Part shown: one piece after another, positions 48,477-58,586 of the stretch | Layout of the letters: every line of letters starts with the position of its first letter | How positions within the stretch are numbered: position 1 is the stretch's first letter | NCBI GenBank assembly: GCA_945875745.1 | Contig: CAMCLJ010000003.1 | Span: 1-64,000 of the forward strand | Length of the DNA: 64,000 nucleotides | Reading direction: 5' to 3' | DNA from: Chlamydia trachomatis | Lineage (GTDB): Bacteria > Chlamydiota > Chlamydiia > Chlamydiales > Rhabdochlamydiaceae | Made by a program: the position numbers and the translations under genes | Notes under the pieces: model-generated | Told to the model about the DNA's origin: nothing | Seen by the model: the letters and a program-made list of their open reading frames with translations, nothing else | The model's database searches: none

Positions 48477-50576
48477 ATGATGATGCAATCTCATAAAATG
48501 TCTGTGTCAGTCGGTGGCAAAACTATTACCTTTGAAACCGGAAAAATCGCAAGACAAGCCGGTGGAGCCGTAATGGTCACGTGCGGTGAAACCATGCTAT
48601 TAAACACAGTGTGCGCGAGCTCTACAGCCTCAGAAGAAATCGATTTCCTTCCTTTAAGAGTAGATTATCAAGAGAAGTTTTCCTCTACAGGCAAAACACT
48701 TGGTGGCTTTATTAAACGAGAAGGAAGGCCTACAGAAAAAGAGATTCTAGTTTCACGCCTTATCGACAGGCCGATTCGACCTATGTTTGAAGATGGATAC
48801 CACAACGAAGTGCAGCTGCTGTCTTATGTTTATTCATATGATTCTATTAACGCACCTGAACCCCTTGCTATCTGTGGAGCCTCTGCGGCTCTTGTTATAT
48901 CTGAAGTCCCCCTCATTAAACCGATCGCGGCTGTCAGAGTAGGACTGATTCAAGATAGGTTCATTATTAATCCGACAATGGAAGAGCAAAAAACTTCTAA
49001 AATGGACCTAATGCTTGCTGGTACAGAAGATGCTATTCTTATGATTGAAGGATACGCTGATTTTCTAACTGAAGAAACCATTATGGATGGTATCCACGAA
49101 GGACATGAAGCAATTAAAGTAATTTGCCAAAAGCTATTAGACTGGCAAAAAGAAATCGGAAAAGAAAAAAATCGAGACAGCCTACGTGTTTTCCCAGAAG
49201 CAATTAGCCAAGAGCTCAATACTCTTTTTGGCGATAAGCTAAAACATGCTCTGCAGATTAAAGAAAAACTCCAAAGAGAAGACGCAATCAGCACAATTAA
49301 CAAAGCTGTTCTTGAGCATTTCTTCCCTGTAGCAGAGACACCACGCTTCAGCAAAGCAAACGTAATGCTAGGATTTAAAAAAATTCAAGCACATCATATG
49401 CGCGAGACTATCCTTCAAGAAAATCGTAGAATCGATGGTAGAACATGTGACCAAATCCGCCCTATTAATATAGAAATGGGTCTGCTTCCTAGAACACACG
49501 GTAGCGCCCTCTTTACACGGGGAGAAACACAATCTATTGCTGTTGCGACACTCGGTGGAGAAACTATGGGACTGCGTTATGAGGATTTAGAAGGAGACAA
49601 TACAAGAAAATTCTATCTCCAATACTTCTTCCCTCCTTTTTCTGTAGGTGAAGTAGGCAGAATGGGAGCACCTGCAAGAAGAGAAGTGGGTCATGGCAAG
49701 CTTGCCGAACGAGCTCTTGCTGCAACCATCCCAAGTCAAGAACATTTTCCATATACGATTCGTTTAGAATCAAATATTACAGAATCTAATGGATCTTCTT
49801 CCATGGCATCTGTATGCGGAGGATGCCTGGCTCTTATGGATGCAGGAGTCCCAGTTAAACATCCGGTAGCGGGAATTGCTATGGGATTGATTTTAGAAGG
49901 GACCCGTTATGCGATTTTATCCGATATCCTAGGAGCTGAAGATGCTCTTGGAGATATGGACTTTAAAATCACAGGAAATGCACAAGGAATCACTGCCTTC
50001 CAACTAGATATTAAAGTAGAGGGCATCACCACCAATATTATGAAAGCAGCTCTTGCTCAAGCAAAACAAGGCAGAATTCATATTTTAAACAAAATGATCG
50101 AAGTCTGCCCAAATGCAAAAAATGAGCTATCTCAATATGCACCCCGCATTGAGATTATGCAAATTAAGCCTAGTAAAATAGGTATCGTAATTGGACCTGG
50201 TGGTAAACAGATCCGCGCGATCATTGAATCGACAGGTGCGCAAATCGATATTAATGATAGCGGCATAGTCAGCATTTCATCATCTAATCCTGAAGCAATG
50301 GCAAAAGCTAAAGAGATGATTTTTAATCTAACAGCTGAAGTCGAAATTGGCAAAACGTATACAGGCCGAGTGGTCTCTATCGTGCCATTTGGTGCTTTTG
50401 TCGAAATTTATGGTAAAGAGGGTTTATGCCATATTTCAGAAATCTCCCATGCACGCATTCAGAACGTCTCTGATGTACTTAAAGAAGGAGATATGATTGA
50501 GGTGAAGGTCCTGGATATCAATGATCGAGGACAGATTAAACTCAGTCATAAAGCAACCCTTCCAATGCCTCAATAA
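48477..50576 (+). CDS. pnp: Polyribonucleotide nucleotidyltransferase
   Basis: About 699 residues: two RNase PH domains (SVSVGGKTITFETGKIARQ; EVGRMGAPARREVGHGKLAE), a KH domain (IGIVIGPGGKQIRAI) and an S1 domain (GKTYTGRVVSIVPFGAFVEI). It degrades RNA phosphorolytically from the 3' end. I start it at ATG 48477, with GGAG nine bases upstream; the frame continues open to 48420. Confidence 0.95.
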   Translation: MMMQSHKMSVSVGGKTITFETGKIARQAGGAVMVTCGETMLLNTVCASSTASEEIDFLPLRVDYQEKFSSTGKTLGGFIKREGRPTEKEILVSRLIDRPIRPMFEDGYHNEVQLLSYVYSYDSINAPEPLAICGASAALVISEVPLIKPIAAVRVGLIQDRFIINPTMEEQKTSKMDLMLAGTEDAILMIEGYADFLTEETIMDGIHEGHEAIKVICQKLLDWQKEIGKEKNRDSLRVFPEAISQELNTLFGDKLKHALQIKEKLQREDAISTINKAVLEHFFPVAETPRFSKANVMLGFKKIQAHHMRETILQENRRIDGRTCDQIRPINIEMGLLPRTHGSALFTRGETQSIAVATLGGETMGLRYEDLEGDNTRKFYLQYFFPPFSVGEVGRMGAPARREVGHGKLAERALAATIPSQEHFPYTIRLESNITESNGSSSMASVCGGCLALMDAGVPVKHPVAGIAMGLILEGTRYAILSDILGAEDALGDMDFKITGNAQGITAFQLDIKVEGITTNIMKAALAQAKQGRIHILNKMIEVCPNAKNELSQYAPRIEIMQIKPSKIGIVIGPGGKQIRAIIESTGAQIDINDSGIVSISSSNPEAMAKAKEMIFNLTAEVEIGKTYTGRVVSIVPFGAFVEIYGKEGLCHISEISHARIQNVSDVLKEGDMIEVKVLDINDRGQIKLSHKATLPMPQ

Positions 50577-50584
50577 ACACATAA

Positions 50585-50617
50585 CGGACCCCAGACACCT
50601 GCCTGGGGTCCGTTTTT
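50585..50617 (+). terminator. Terminator of pnp
   Basis: CGGACCCCAG/CTGGGGTCCG, 10-bp stem, 8-nt loop, followed by TTTTT. The following 270 bp to the autotransporter contains no gene I can support. Confidence 0.93.
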
Positions 50618-50889
50618 ATTAACCTACAAAAATCAGAATTTCTTAAAGTCATACTTAATTCACCCAATTCTTTACAGCCTCAGCTTAATTTTCCTACAGC
50701 CTCGCTTACCATTTAAAATAAAACAGCATCAAAGAGTAAAACTTTTACATCTGTTCTCCATAACGATCGGATAAAATCTTAAGGTTAATCGGAAAAGCCA
50801 AATCTTCAGGATGAATTAAAATATTTACTAATAATAAGAAAAATATACACTCCAATTTTATTACTCCATCAAATAAGAAGCCAAATCGA

Positions 50890-53800
50890 ATGAACAAATT
50901 CATAAAAGCATTAACGTGTGCCTCGATTCTTTTTACCATCGGGGATCTATATGGAAAAACAACAAATTGGACCGGAGCGACAGACTCTAATTGGAATACA
51001 AGTACAAATTGGTCAAATGGACTGCCGCAGGATGGTGATACGGTCAATATTACCATGGCAACCAATAACCCCATTTCTCTTGATACTACTCGGAACCTCT
51101 CTTTATTCAACATTGGAACAGGGTGCACGATTGAATTACAAAATAATGCAATCCTAAAAACGTCACAGATAAATACAGGAACAGGCAGTATATCCTTAGA
51201 TACAGGAACAACTTTTGCAATAAACCCAACTAGTCTAAGCTATAATAGTTGTGCACTGACCATCCAAGGCCCATCCGGATCACCCTATGCAGCATTCAGC
51301 ACAAACGGCCCATATGCTCTAATTCTACAGAACGGAGGAACTGCAAAAGGAGTTGATATATCAATCGGTCAAGCTGGCGTAACAACTAATGAAGCAGCTC
51401 TGCAATTCCGGCCAAAAAGTAACGACCCCGGTGATGGTTTAGGAAATGGAATAATCAGAATATACATGGATGGAATATTAAAAATATCATCCGAAACCTC
51501 AAGTGCGTCAGACTATACCCTCAATAATCCAGTCGAGATTTACTCAAACTACGGCTCTTCTAACATTGCAACATGCCATGCAACGATATTTAAACAGCCC
51601 ATAACAGTGGGGGCAGGAAGTTCTTTTGTCATCCGTTCACTGTCTGAATGTTATGATTCTTATGTAAAATTACAAAATACAATCAGTTGCATGAATACCG
51701 GCTCAACCTATGATATTTTTCTAAGTAATGGTGTAGGACTGCAAATAGAGAACACCGGTGGTATCTCGGATGTTGGATCCTTCTTCATTACAGGGGAAGT
51801 GGGCTCTCAAGATAGATTTCGATGCTTTGCTCATAACGTAATATTAAGTACTATCCAAACACAATTTAATGGCTCTGTGTTACTTAATAATACAATATCA
51901 GTCCAAATTGCTAGCTTATGGGGAGAAAACGGTGGTGCAAAAGTCGATCTAGGAACACAGGATGACCAATACAACTCGACTCACTTGACTATTATAGGCC
52001 CCTCAACCGGCTACTTTACACCTACTACCTTTCCAGGTTATTTTGTAGGGATCTACCCGATCACACTCAATGGCTATAGTACGAAACTCAGTGGAAATAA
52101 CTCCAGCTTTGCAGGGGGATTTCATTTAAATTCTGGCGCTCATCTTGGAATAGCTGGGGTCAATGCCTTAGGGGGTCCGGTAAACATGGACGATCGGTCT
52201 TATTTAGACTTTTTTACCAGTGCAAATTCCGACTCCAACTTCGAATTAAATGGTATCTGTACTTTTGATGTATCTAACTCTTATAATACCCAGCTACTTA
52301 CAGGAGAATTGACAACAGCTACTACAGCCACGGTGAATAAAATAGGTACAGGTACCCTTACGATCAATGAACCGGTAACCGTCGGCTCTAATATAAATTT
52401 TGATATAATACAAGGCACCCTAAACCTTAACACAGACGTTCCAGGTTCAGTAACGTCAGTAACGGTGGAGCCGGGAGCTACCCTATCAGGAACAGGAACT
52501 TACGGAGGTCAGGTAACAGTTCAGCCTGGTTCTACCTTTATAGTGGGCTCTTCTTCTCCTACTGGAGGGGTAGTTCATCTGCAGCTGGGTGCTGTCCTTG
52601 ATATAGCTGGTGAGCTATTATTATCGGCACCGGCTAACGGTTCTTTTTCAGTTATTCAAGGAGCAGGCGATGTCAACTTAGCTCCTGGGTCGAGCTTAAA
52701 CGTAGTTATACCTAGAACATTCTTCCAGTTTGGCACTCCAATACCATTGATAGCACTTTCCCGTGGCAGTATAAGCGGCTCATTTTCCCAAATAACAACA
52801 GGGCCGTTTGGTCTTCTTGATATAAGGGATTTCCAATCAATTCCCGGTCAACTGATGATGGCTATAAATCCGATTACTGTCCAACAGTTTAAACAAAAAT
52901 TCAAATCAAGCTTTAATAGTAAGAACGCACTGAAAGTAGGATCAAGTTTAATTCAAAACATCAAGCAAAAAATGAATCAGTACCAGGCTCCAACCATGGG
53001 TTTTGCTGCCAGAGCAGGTAATGGATCGGTAGAAAATACATCTCTTGGTAATCTAAACTACGAAATTTTTTTAGAGCTCCTATACCTTCCTAACATAAAT
53101 GCTCTGAACGACGCGCTCAATCAAATGCAACCAGCTCTTTATAAAGGCATGGTTGTTGTACAAGAAAATAACGCAGTAAAAATACAAAACACCCTCTCTT
53201 ACCGGTTTGAGCAAGAACTCAATGAGGTCTTCTGTCATAGATTCAAGAAAGAGTCTCAAGAACAAGCCGCAGACAGCTGCAAAAAAGACGAAAAGAACTT
53301 CCATGTATGGGCAGCAGGCTTTGGTGATTCATTGCATCAAAAATCCACGTATTTTGCGGGCTCAACCCAAACAGGGTATAATAGCAATACTGGTGGGATC
53401 ACAATCGGTGTAGATCAATGCTTTGCTCAGTACTTCTACATAGGGGCTCTTGGAGGATATACAGCTTCTAGTGTTAACTGGACAAGTGATCAAGGCCACG
53501 CAGATGTTGAAACAGGCTATGCAGGACTCTACCTATCAGGCATCAGTGACATGTTTTACGGGAATGTATCACTTATCGGGGGCTGGAGTTCCTACGATGG
53601 CCACCGAAATATAGAGTATGGCACAGTTGATGAAACCGCCAAGACCCGCCACGGAGGCAGTCAGATTCTGACACATGCCGATACAGGAATCAACCTCGGA
53701 TGGAAAGGCTTTACCATCCGTCCATTTGATGCTTTTGATTATATAGCACAAACAGAAAATGGCTTTACCGAACATGGCGCCGGGGTCTATAACCTAAAAG

Positions 53801-54138
53801 TGAAAAAATCCAATCCGATCATGGTCCGCAATGAGCTAGGCCTAGAGTTTGCTGGCTGTGTATGTTTTGGTAATTCCAAGTTAACAATAAGCCCGAAAAT
53901 CTCTTGGGTACGCGAAGTGAGAACAAAAGGAAAAAGCTATAAAGCAAAAATCGTTGATACCGATACGTATGCGAGCTATACAGGATACTTTCCTGATAGA
54001 AGCCTGGCCTCTCCTGGTGTTCTTATCTCCGGGTTAATGTGGAAAGACCGCCTAGCTTTAGATTTGTATTATAATGGGGAATTTGCCGATAAATATGCAG
54101 ACCATAACTACGGTGGAGAAATACGCTTCGGATTTTAA
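50890..54138 (+). CDS. Autotransporter (type V secretion) outer-membrane protein
   Basis: 1082 residues. A signal peptide (about 1-22) is followed by TNWTGATDSNWNTSTNWSNG, a start common in autotransporter passengers, and a long Gly/Thr/Ser/Asn-rich beta-helix region. Around residues 480-540 a passenger-associated repeat occurs (KIGTGTLTINEP, VEPGATLSGTGTYGGQV). The last 270 residues are the translocation barrel (NFHVWAAGFGDSLHQKS to YGGEIRFGF, ending in aromatic Phe). It lacks the repeated GGAI and FxxN motifs of chlamydial Pmps, so it is a different autotransporter type. A weak hairpin (CCGCTC/GAGCGG, 54161-54177) follows. Confidence 0.87.
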   Translation: MNKFIKALTCASILFTIGDLYGKTTNWTGATDSNWNTSTNWSNGLPQDGDTVNITMATNNPISLDTTRNLSLFNIGTGCTIELQNNAILKTSQINTGTGSISLDTGTTFAINPTSLSYNSCALTIQGPSGSPYAAFSTNGPYALILQNGGTAKGVDISIGQAGVTTNEAALQFRPKSNDPGDGLGNGIIRIYMDGILKISSETSSASDYTLNNPVEIYSNYGSSNIATCHATIFKQPITVGAGSSFVIRSLSECYDSYVKLQNTISCMNTGSTYDIFLSNGVGLQIENTGGISDVGSFFITGEVGSQDRFRCFAHNVILSTIQTQFNGSVLLNNTISVQIASLWGENGGAKVDLGTQDDQYNSTHLTIIGPSTGYFTPTTFPGYFVGIYPITLNGYSTKLSGNNSSFAGGFHLNSGAHLGIAGVNALGGPVNMDDRSYLDFFTSANSDSNFELNGICTFDVSNSYNTQLLTGELTTATTATVNKIGTGTLTINEPVTVGSNINFDIIQGTLNLNTDVPGSVTSVTVEPGATLSGTGTYGGQVTVQPGSTFIVGSSSPTGGVVHLQLGAVLDIAGELLLSAPANGSFSVIQGAGDVNLAPGSSLNVVIPRTFFQFGTPIPLIALSRGSISGSFSQITTGPFGLLDIRDFQSIPGQLMMAINPITVQQFKQKFKSSFNSKNALKVGSSLIQNIKQKMNQYQAPTMGFAARAGNGSVENTSLGNLNYEIFLELLYLPNINALNDALNQMQPALYKGMVVVQENNAVKIQNTLSYRFEQELNEVFCHRFKKESQEQAADSCKKDEKNFHVWAAGFGDSLHQKSTYFAGSTQTGYNSNTGGITIGVDQCFAQYFYIGALGGYTASSVNWTSDQGHADVETGYAGLYLSGISDMFYGNVSLIGGWSSYDGHRNIEYGTVDETAKTRHGGSQILTHADTGINLGWKGFTIRPFDAFDYIAQTENGFTEHGAGVYNLKVKKSNPIMVRNELGLEFAGCVCFGNSKLTISPKISWVREVRTKGKSYKAKIVDTDTYASYTGYFPDRSLASPGVLISGLMWKDRLALDLYYNGEFADKYADHNYGGEIRFGF

Positions 54139-54360
54139 TCACTCTTCCAGATAACCCCAGCCGCTCTTTTCGAGCGGTTAAAATAACATGATTTAAATCC
54201 AACAGAAACAGACATCTTTTAAAAGATTAATCAATTGAACTTACATGATTTATGATAAACAATTGAAAATGAATAAAATAATAAATCCATAAAATTAACA
54301 ATTAATTAATTAATATTAGTTATAATAATTATTATAAAGTTAATTATATGGACGGAAATA

Positions 54361-55212
54361 ATGTCACAAATACCGCACCCAAGCACCCTAACGCGACTAA
54401 CCACCCCACCATCTCTTCCAGGAAACGCTCATAAGACCCTAGAAATCATAGAGTTATTAGAAAGATCAGATGATCTGGAAGAAAAATCTCTAAATGATAG
54501 GCTCCAAGAAGCTCTGATCAAGGGCCTTACGAATATACAGGATGACCGAATGGAAAATCCCAAATTTTGTGAGATAGAAGCCATTCAGATTGCACAGAAA
54601 GCGGCTTATTCCACAGAAGCCAATGCTACGAATGCCACTTGGGCTACATTATATAGCAAACAATTTAAGCCAATAAATCGATGGCAAACTGAACAATGTG
54701 AACAGCTTAATACAAAAATACAATCGATATTTAGTAACCTGACCTTGGAACGACGACTAGAACGCTTAGGGTTGGCCCGTTCACCTAATGTCATATACGA
54801 TCGAGGCGATTATGATTTAGCAGATGATGGCGATTCCCCAGACGAGGGTAATACCCTTTCTAGAGCAGGCACCTCCCTATTGGTAGAATGTAACGACCCT
54901 ATTCGTGTATGTATCGAATCAGGTAAAAACAAGGGGACCATCTTTCAACCAGCTTGTAGTCGACCCGCTCGCGCTTATAATCGAAGTAGTCCTCCTAAAA
55001 AGCTGACTTTTAATACGTTGGTGACTATACGTACTGAGAGCCCATTAAATGATCAATCTAAGGAAGCCCTCGAGGCTTATCGCAATTCGGACAAAGAGGT
55101 TATAACAGAGGGTGATGTTGAGTTTCTGGTCGAGTATACGACATTTGAGTCTGAAACATCTAGAAGAGGCCCCATACCAGCTATAATCGGCTTCTTTAAA
55201 GGACTTTTTTAG
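54361..55212 (+). CDS. Unknown orphan protein with amphipathic C-terminal tail
   Basis: 283 residues, not recognised. Pro/Thr-rich start (IPHPSTLTRLTTPPSLPG), a helical first half, an acidic centre (DLADDGDSPDEGN) and the C-terminus IPAIIGFFKGLF, an amphipathic or hydrophobic helix. The small protein encoded at 60851 ends in a similar tail (IGQFFKKFFGI). The 100 bp before the start are extremely A/T-rich. No signal peptide. A membrane-associating effector is a guess. Confidence 0.55.
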   Translation: MSQIPHPSTLTRLTTPPSLPGNAHKTLEIIELLERSDDLEEKSLNDRLQEALIKGLTNIQDDRMENPKFCEIEAIQIAQKAAYSTEANATNATWATLYSKQFKPINRWQTEQCEQLNTKIQSIFSNLTLERRLERLGLARSPNVIYDRGDYDLADDGDSPDEGNTLSRAGTSLLVECNDPIRVCIESGKNKGTIFQPACSRPARAYNRSSPPKKLTFNTLVTIRTESPLNDQSKEALEAYRNSDKEVITEGDVEFLVEYTTFESETSRRGPIPAIIGFFKGLF

Positions 55213-55410
55213 GCCTTAGATTCAAGAAAAGCGAAGTAAAAACTGCCAGCTTTATAAGCAATATATAAGGGACTGATCTAATCTCGAGGAGTTTTTACAT
55301 TTTCCTTTTAATTCCGCTTTTTCTAAAAAGCAGATTAAACACCGCGACTTATTAATAGGTATAATTATAAAAACGCAATTTTAGCACACAATTAATTCTT
55401 TATTAAACAT

Positions 55411-55815
55411 TAACCCAAGTTCACTTTTTTGTAGTTGCAATCAACTGCAAATAAAGTATTTAGAAAATTGCATTTCTAGATTTAACACTACAATTTGAAA
55501 ATTACAACGTTATTTTTTTGGATCCGAGGATCTCGGAGGAAAGGCCCAGTGCCTCATAGATCTGGAGGTGAAACTGTTCCGCTTCGGTTATTGTCCGAAG
55601 ATGAATGATACCTGCAGTCTCAGTTTTTGCACGCATTGACACGCAAATCCTGCTATTGAGTTGTATTCTGATGGTATCCCAGCTATGAGTGATTCCCTTG
55701 ATACGGAGGCGATATAGAATGTCCTGGATCAGAGTGTACGCCAAAATAGTAATCCACAAGTGCCCATCCACTCGCTTTTCTTTTTGATGGTAAACAGGCC
55801 TCATTCCAACAGACG
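55411..55815. repeat. Left inverted arm of the composite segment
   Basis: Matches 60394-60797 in inverted orientation, with a one-base difference in an A-run and a few substitutions. Homology stops at 55815, exactly where the right copy is truncated. Confidence 0.9.
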
Positions 55816-56647
55816 ATTTCATAAAACGAAAAGCGTCTTCAACTGTGCGTATGCTGTTATACATACCCCAAAGTTCCTTGGCGCCAAGTTGGAGTAGATT
55901 TGTGCGAAGATAATAACGGCCAGTCAATTTATCCTCGATCTTCTCAGAGAGAACTTTCCATTCAATACGGATCGCTATCAATCCATCATCGGAAGGAATA
56001 GCATTGATTTCATAGCAGCCGGAGATAGACCGGTGTTTCTCCCTAATTCGCCCAATGCTCTCAAGCACTTTATGAAGTTTTTTTCGACCCTTAGGCTTTT
56101 GCAGAGCAGTCCTTAGCTTTTCTAACCCCCCCTCGATGCGTTTTTGGAAAAATGTTTTCATTGAGGAGGCTGTCGCCTCCTTTGCAGGAGACTCACAGTG
56201 GAGCCATTTCTTCTGGCCATTCGCTGGGAGCTCAAAAACCTTGACCTGATATTTTTCAGAATTGCCAACCATAAACGGTTCTCCTGCTATTTCCATAGCA
56301 GGAGCCTTCTGCCTTGCAGAAACAATATATGTGTAGCCATCCTCTCTGAGCCATTCGAGATTCTCTTCTGTCGCAAAGCCTGCGTCCATGACAATTGTTG
56401 GTTTGAAGAGATCCCCTGCTGAAGAAAGTGCCTCGATGGCTCCTTTGAGTGATTTTGGCTCACTAACATTTCCTGGAAGAAATTCAGAGCGGCTGAGGAA
56501 TCCGTGCTGATTGAGAACAAGTCCCAGTGTAACCAGGGGACAGTCTCTTCGTTTTTCCTTGGAGACTTCAAATTGTGCCTTTGGATTTTGTTTAGCCTGT
56601 CCTTCGAAATATGTATTGGTCAAATCGTAAAGTACGGATGTCTGCAT
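55502..56647 (-). pseudogene. IS1634/IS4-like transposase, 5'-truncated
   Basis: 381 residues remain. LYDLTNTYFEG and IVMDAGFATEENLEWL hold the first and second catalytic Asp, and IRTVEDAFRFMKSS the Glu. Full-length members are roughly 500-600 residues, and upstream of the ATG the frame meets TGA two codons earlier with no transposase-like residues, so the N-terminal DNA-binding part is missing. The catalytic core looks intact, but autonomous activity is unlikely. Confidence 0.82.
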
Positions 56648-56722
56648 GATTCATGAAAAAAAATAGGAAGAAACTAAAGTGGTTTCAATTTACACGCTGA
56701 TTGTTATTAACAAAAACTAAAA

Positions 56723-57722
56723 GTGGATATCGTGAAGAAAAAGACAACATCTCATTATCGCTGGTTGATTACTAGCTTGATTTTTTTTATTACTCTCATC
56801 AACTTCGTTGATCGCTCAGCCATCTCTTTTGTCATCGAACCCTTAAAGAAAGAGTTCCATTTTACTGATATTTGGCATGATATTATCAGCATTTGCCGCG
56901 GGGTATATGCTCCTTACAACTTTATGTGGTTGGCTGGTAGATAAATTCGGTCCACTGGGATTTTGTATGGTACTTTCTCTTTAGAGATAATCCAAAAGAC
57001 TCTGCATTTTTAAGCGAGCAAGAGCTAAGTCTGATTAATACGGTCGATAAGCGGACAGCACAGAGGATAGATAATCAGATTAATTGGCGTTTTATTTTAA
57101 CACATCCGGCTCTGATTGCTAATAATATCGCTTATTTTGCATTCGGCTATATGCTGTTTTTTGTAACAATATGGCTTCCCGGGTATTTCCTGTCTCAGCA
57201 TGGTATGAATTTAAAAAGTGTTGGCTGGTATCTTGCGATTCCATGGCTTGCGGGAGCTCTTTTCCTTAAACTAGGTGGAGTCATTTCTGATTGGCTATAC
57301 CAAAAAACAGGTCAATCCCGTCTTGCAAGAGCCCATTTAATCTGGGTGTCCCATCTTTTAGCTGCAATCTTTTTTGTATGCTTAAGTTTCACGACTACCT
57401 TGAAATTCTCCTTGCTGTTTTTAAGCCTAGGGATAGGATTCGGGATGATGCCTCAGTCAGCCTTTTTCAGTATCAATATCGATGTAGCCAAGGGAATGGC
57501 TGGATCTGCAGGGATTACTTCTAGCTGCCTTTCTGTAGCCGGGATTATCGCTCCCTTAGCGACCGGATGGCTGGTGGATGTAACAGGCACCTATATCACA
57601 GCTTTTTTACTTCTTGCGGGACTTACCTGTATAGCGGTGTGGTCACAGTGATTTTGTTCCTTTATGCTGATAAAGAACATGTATTAAAACCAAAGCAGAG
57701 ATTAGTTCTTAGTGGTAAATAA
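56723..57722 (+). pseudogene. MFS transporter (ACS-like), frameshifted and internally deleted
   Basis: Three frames together spell one transporter: the first membrane helix with INFVDRSAISFVIEPL, then from 56871 in another frame FGMILSAFAAGYMLL and GWLVDKFGPLG, then from about 56983 the central loop RDNPKDSAFLSEQEL and helices 7-12 (57130-57640), and after another shift near 57640 the tail ADKEHVLKPKQRL. The junction near 56980 lacks helices 3-6, so a deletion also occurred. It resembles the anion:cation symporter branch of the MFS. Clearly non-functional. Confidence 0.85.
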
Positions 57723-58474
57723 ATTTTTTATTATAACATCTCCCATTTATAAAGGTATGGGCGGTTGAATCATGAATAAAAAGTACATTGTGGGGCGAAC
57801 GAGGTATCCTTGAAGAGGTAATCAGAATACTCAAGGGATCATCAAGAAGGGTGCGTCGAGCAATAAATCTTATTTATATTCGTTGAAAGTTATTTCGGCT
57901 TGAGGGGAGCTTTGGAGAGACCCAGCCCCAGCAGATTACTAGTGATGCCCCAAAGGGGAAATAGCGAAATAACCCGCAGCGCTAGAAAATTAAACCAAAG
58001 ACGAGGTAGTCCACCCTTTGAATCTCTAAGTGTATAAAAAAGTTAAAATTCTAAATGTACCCTTTTAAGCCATTAAAAACCCCAGTTATGTGCTTAGTTT
58101 TAGCAGAGTTCTGGAATAATAGGATGGATTCTTTTAGTCCAACTGATGTGAAGCTTTATCCGGTAGGCATTCATTTCTCTCCATAGGACGTGAATATAAG
58201 GCTTATATAGCCCAAAATAACATAGAGAGCCCACCCGCTCTCTATGGAATACGGGAGAGGTGTTCTGAAAAGCATATAGGCATAAGGTCCCTATTGATCA
58301 GATCTACTGTAACTAGTAAGCAAGGCCATATCAGCGCTGAACTTTCAGGCACCTAATTCTCAGGTAGAAGTTCGTGGTTATCAGAAAATAATTATAAATC
58401 CCTGATAATCAATTAGCTATAAGATTTTATGTATTAGCTAATTGCATATTGCCTAGTTCGCTATTTTTGCAGTT
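57723..58474. other. Non-coding stretch with IS remnants
   Basis: No intact gene. 57772-57886 is an IS630-like remnant, listed separately. A perfect 10-bp hairpin (CATAGAGAGC/GCTCTCTATG) lies at 58221-58246. 57890-58040 contains several frames broken by stops and no recognisable product. Confidence 0.5.
57772..57886 (+). pseudogene. Remnant of an IS630-like transposase N-terminus
   Basis: MNKKYIVG, then after a frameshift ERGILEEVIRILKGSS and RRVRRAINL, recalls the start of IS630-family transposases (KKYIV...L..EER..L). A stop ends it after 38 residues. Confidence 0.45.
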
Positions 58475-58492
58475 TTCTCCAATTTTATTGGA
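58475..58492. promoter_or_regulatory. Palindromic operator 1 of the AbiE operon
   Basis: TTCTCCAATTTTATTGGA; core TCCAAT-TTT-ATTGGA. An identical 18-bp copy lies 52 bp downstream, about five helical turns. Confidence 0.65.
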
Positions 58493-58526
58493 TTATTGCG
58501 CTTGTTTTTTGATTTATTTTATATAT

Positions 58527-58544
58527 TTCTCCAATTTTATTGGA
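58527..58544. promoter_or_regulatory. Palindromic operator 2 of the AbiE operon
   Basis: Second identical copy of the 18-bp sequence; here the palindrome extends to CTCCAAT-TTT-ATTGGAG. Its right arm overlaps the -35 box of the candidate promoter, so binding would block transcription. Confidence 0.68.
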
Positions 58545-58569
58545 GTTTTGTGTTAATATTAGATTATAT
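58540..58569 (+). promoter_or_regulatory. Candidate promoter of abiEi-abiEii
   Basis: TTGGAG (58540-58545) and TTATAT (58564-58569), 18-nt spacer, 17 nt before the start codon; GAGG ribosome site at 58579-58582. Confidence 0.5.
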
Positions 58570-58586
58570 AGTTAAGTTGAGGCCTT

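Noticed and set aside
48950-49354. 134-codon minus-strand frame inside pnp
   Set aside because: Antisense shadow of a conserved PNPase domain, low-complexity Ser/Ile composition.
50745-51128. Minus-strand frame across the autotransporter start
   Set aside because: Overlaps the signal peptide and passenger start on the other strand; no independent support.
57890-58040. Possible group II intron or structured RNA in the composite element
   Set aside because: A GC-richer patch with short pairings, but no domain V signature or other recognisable RNA motif.
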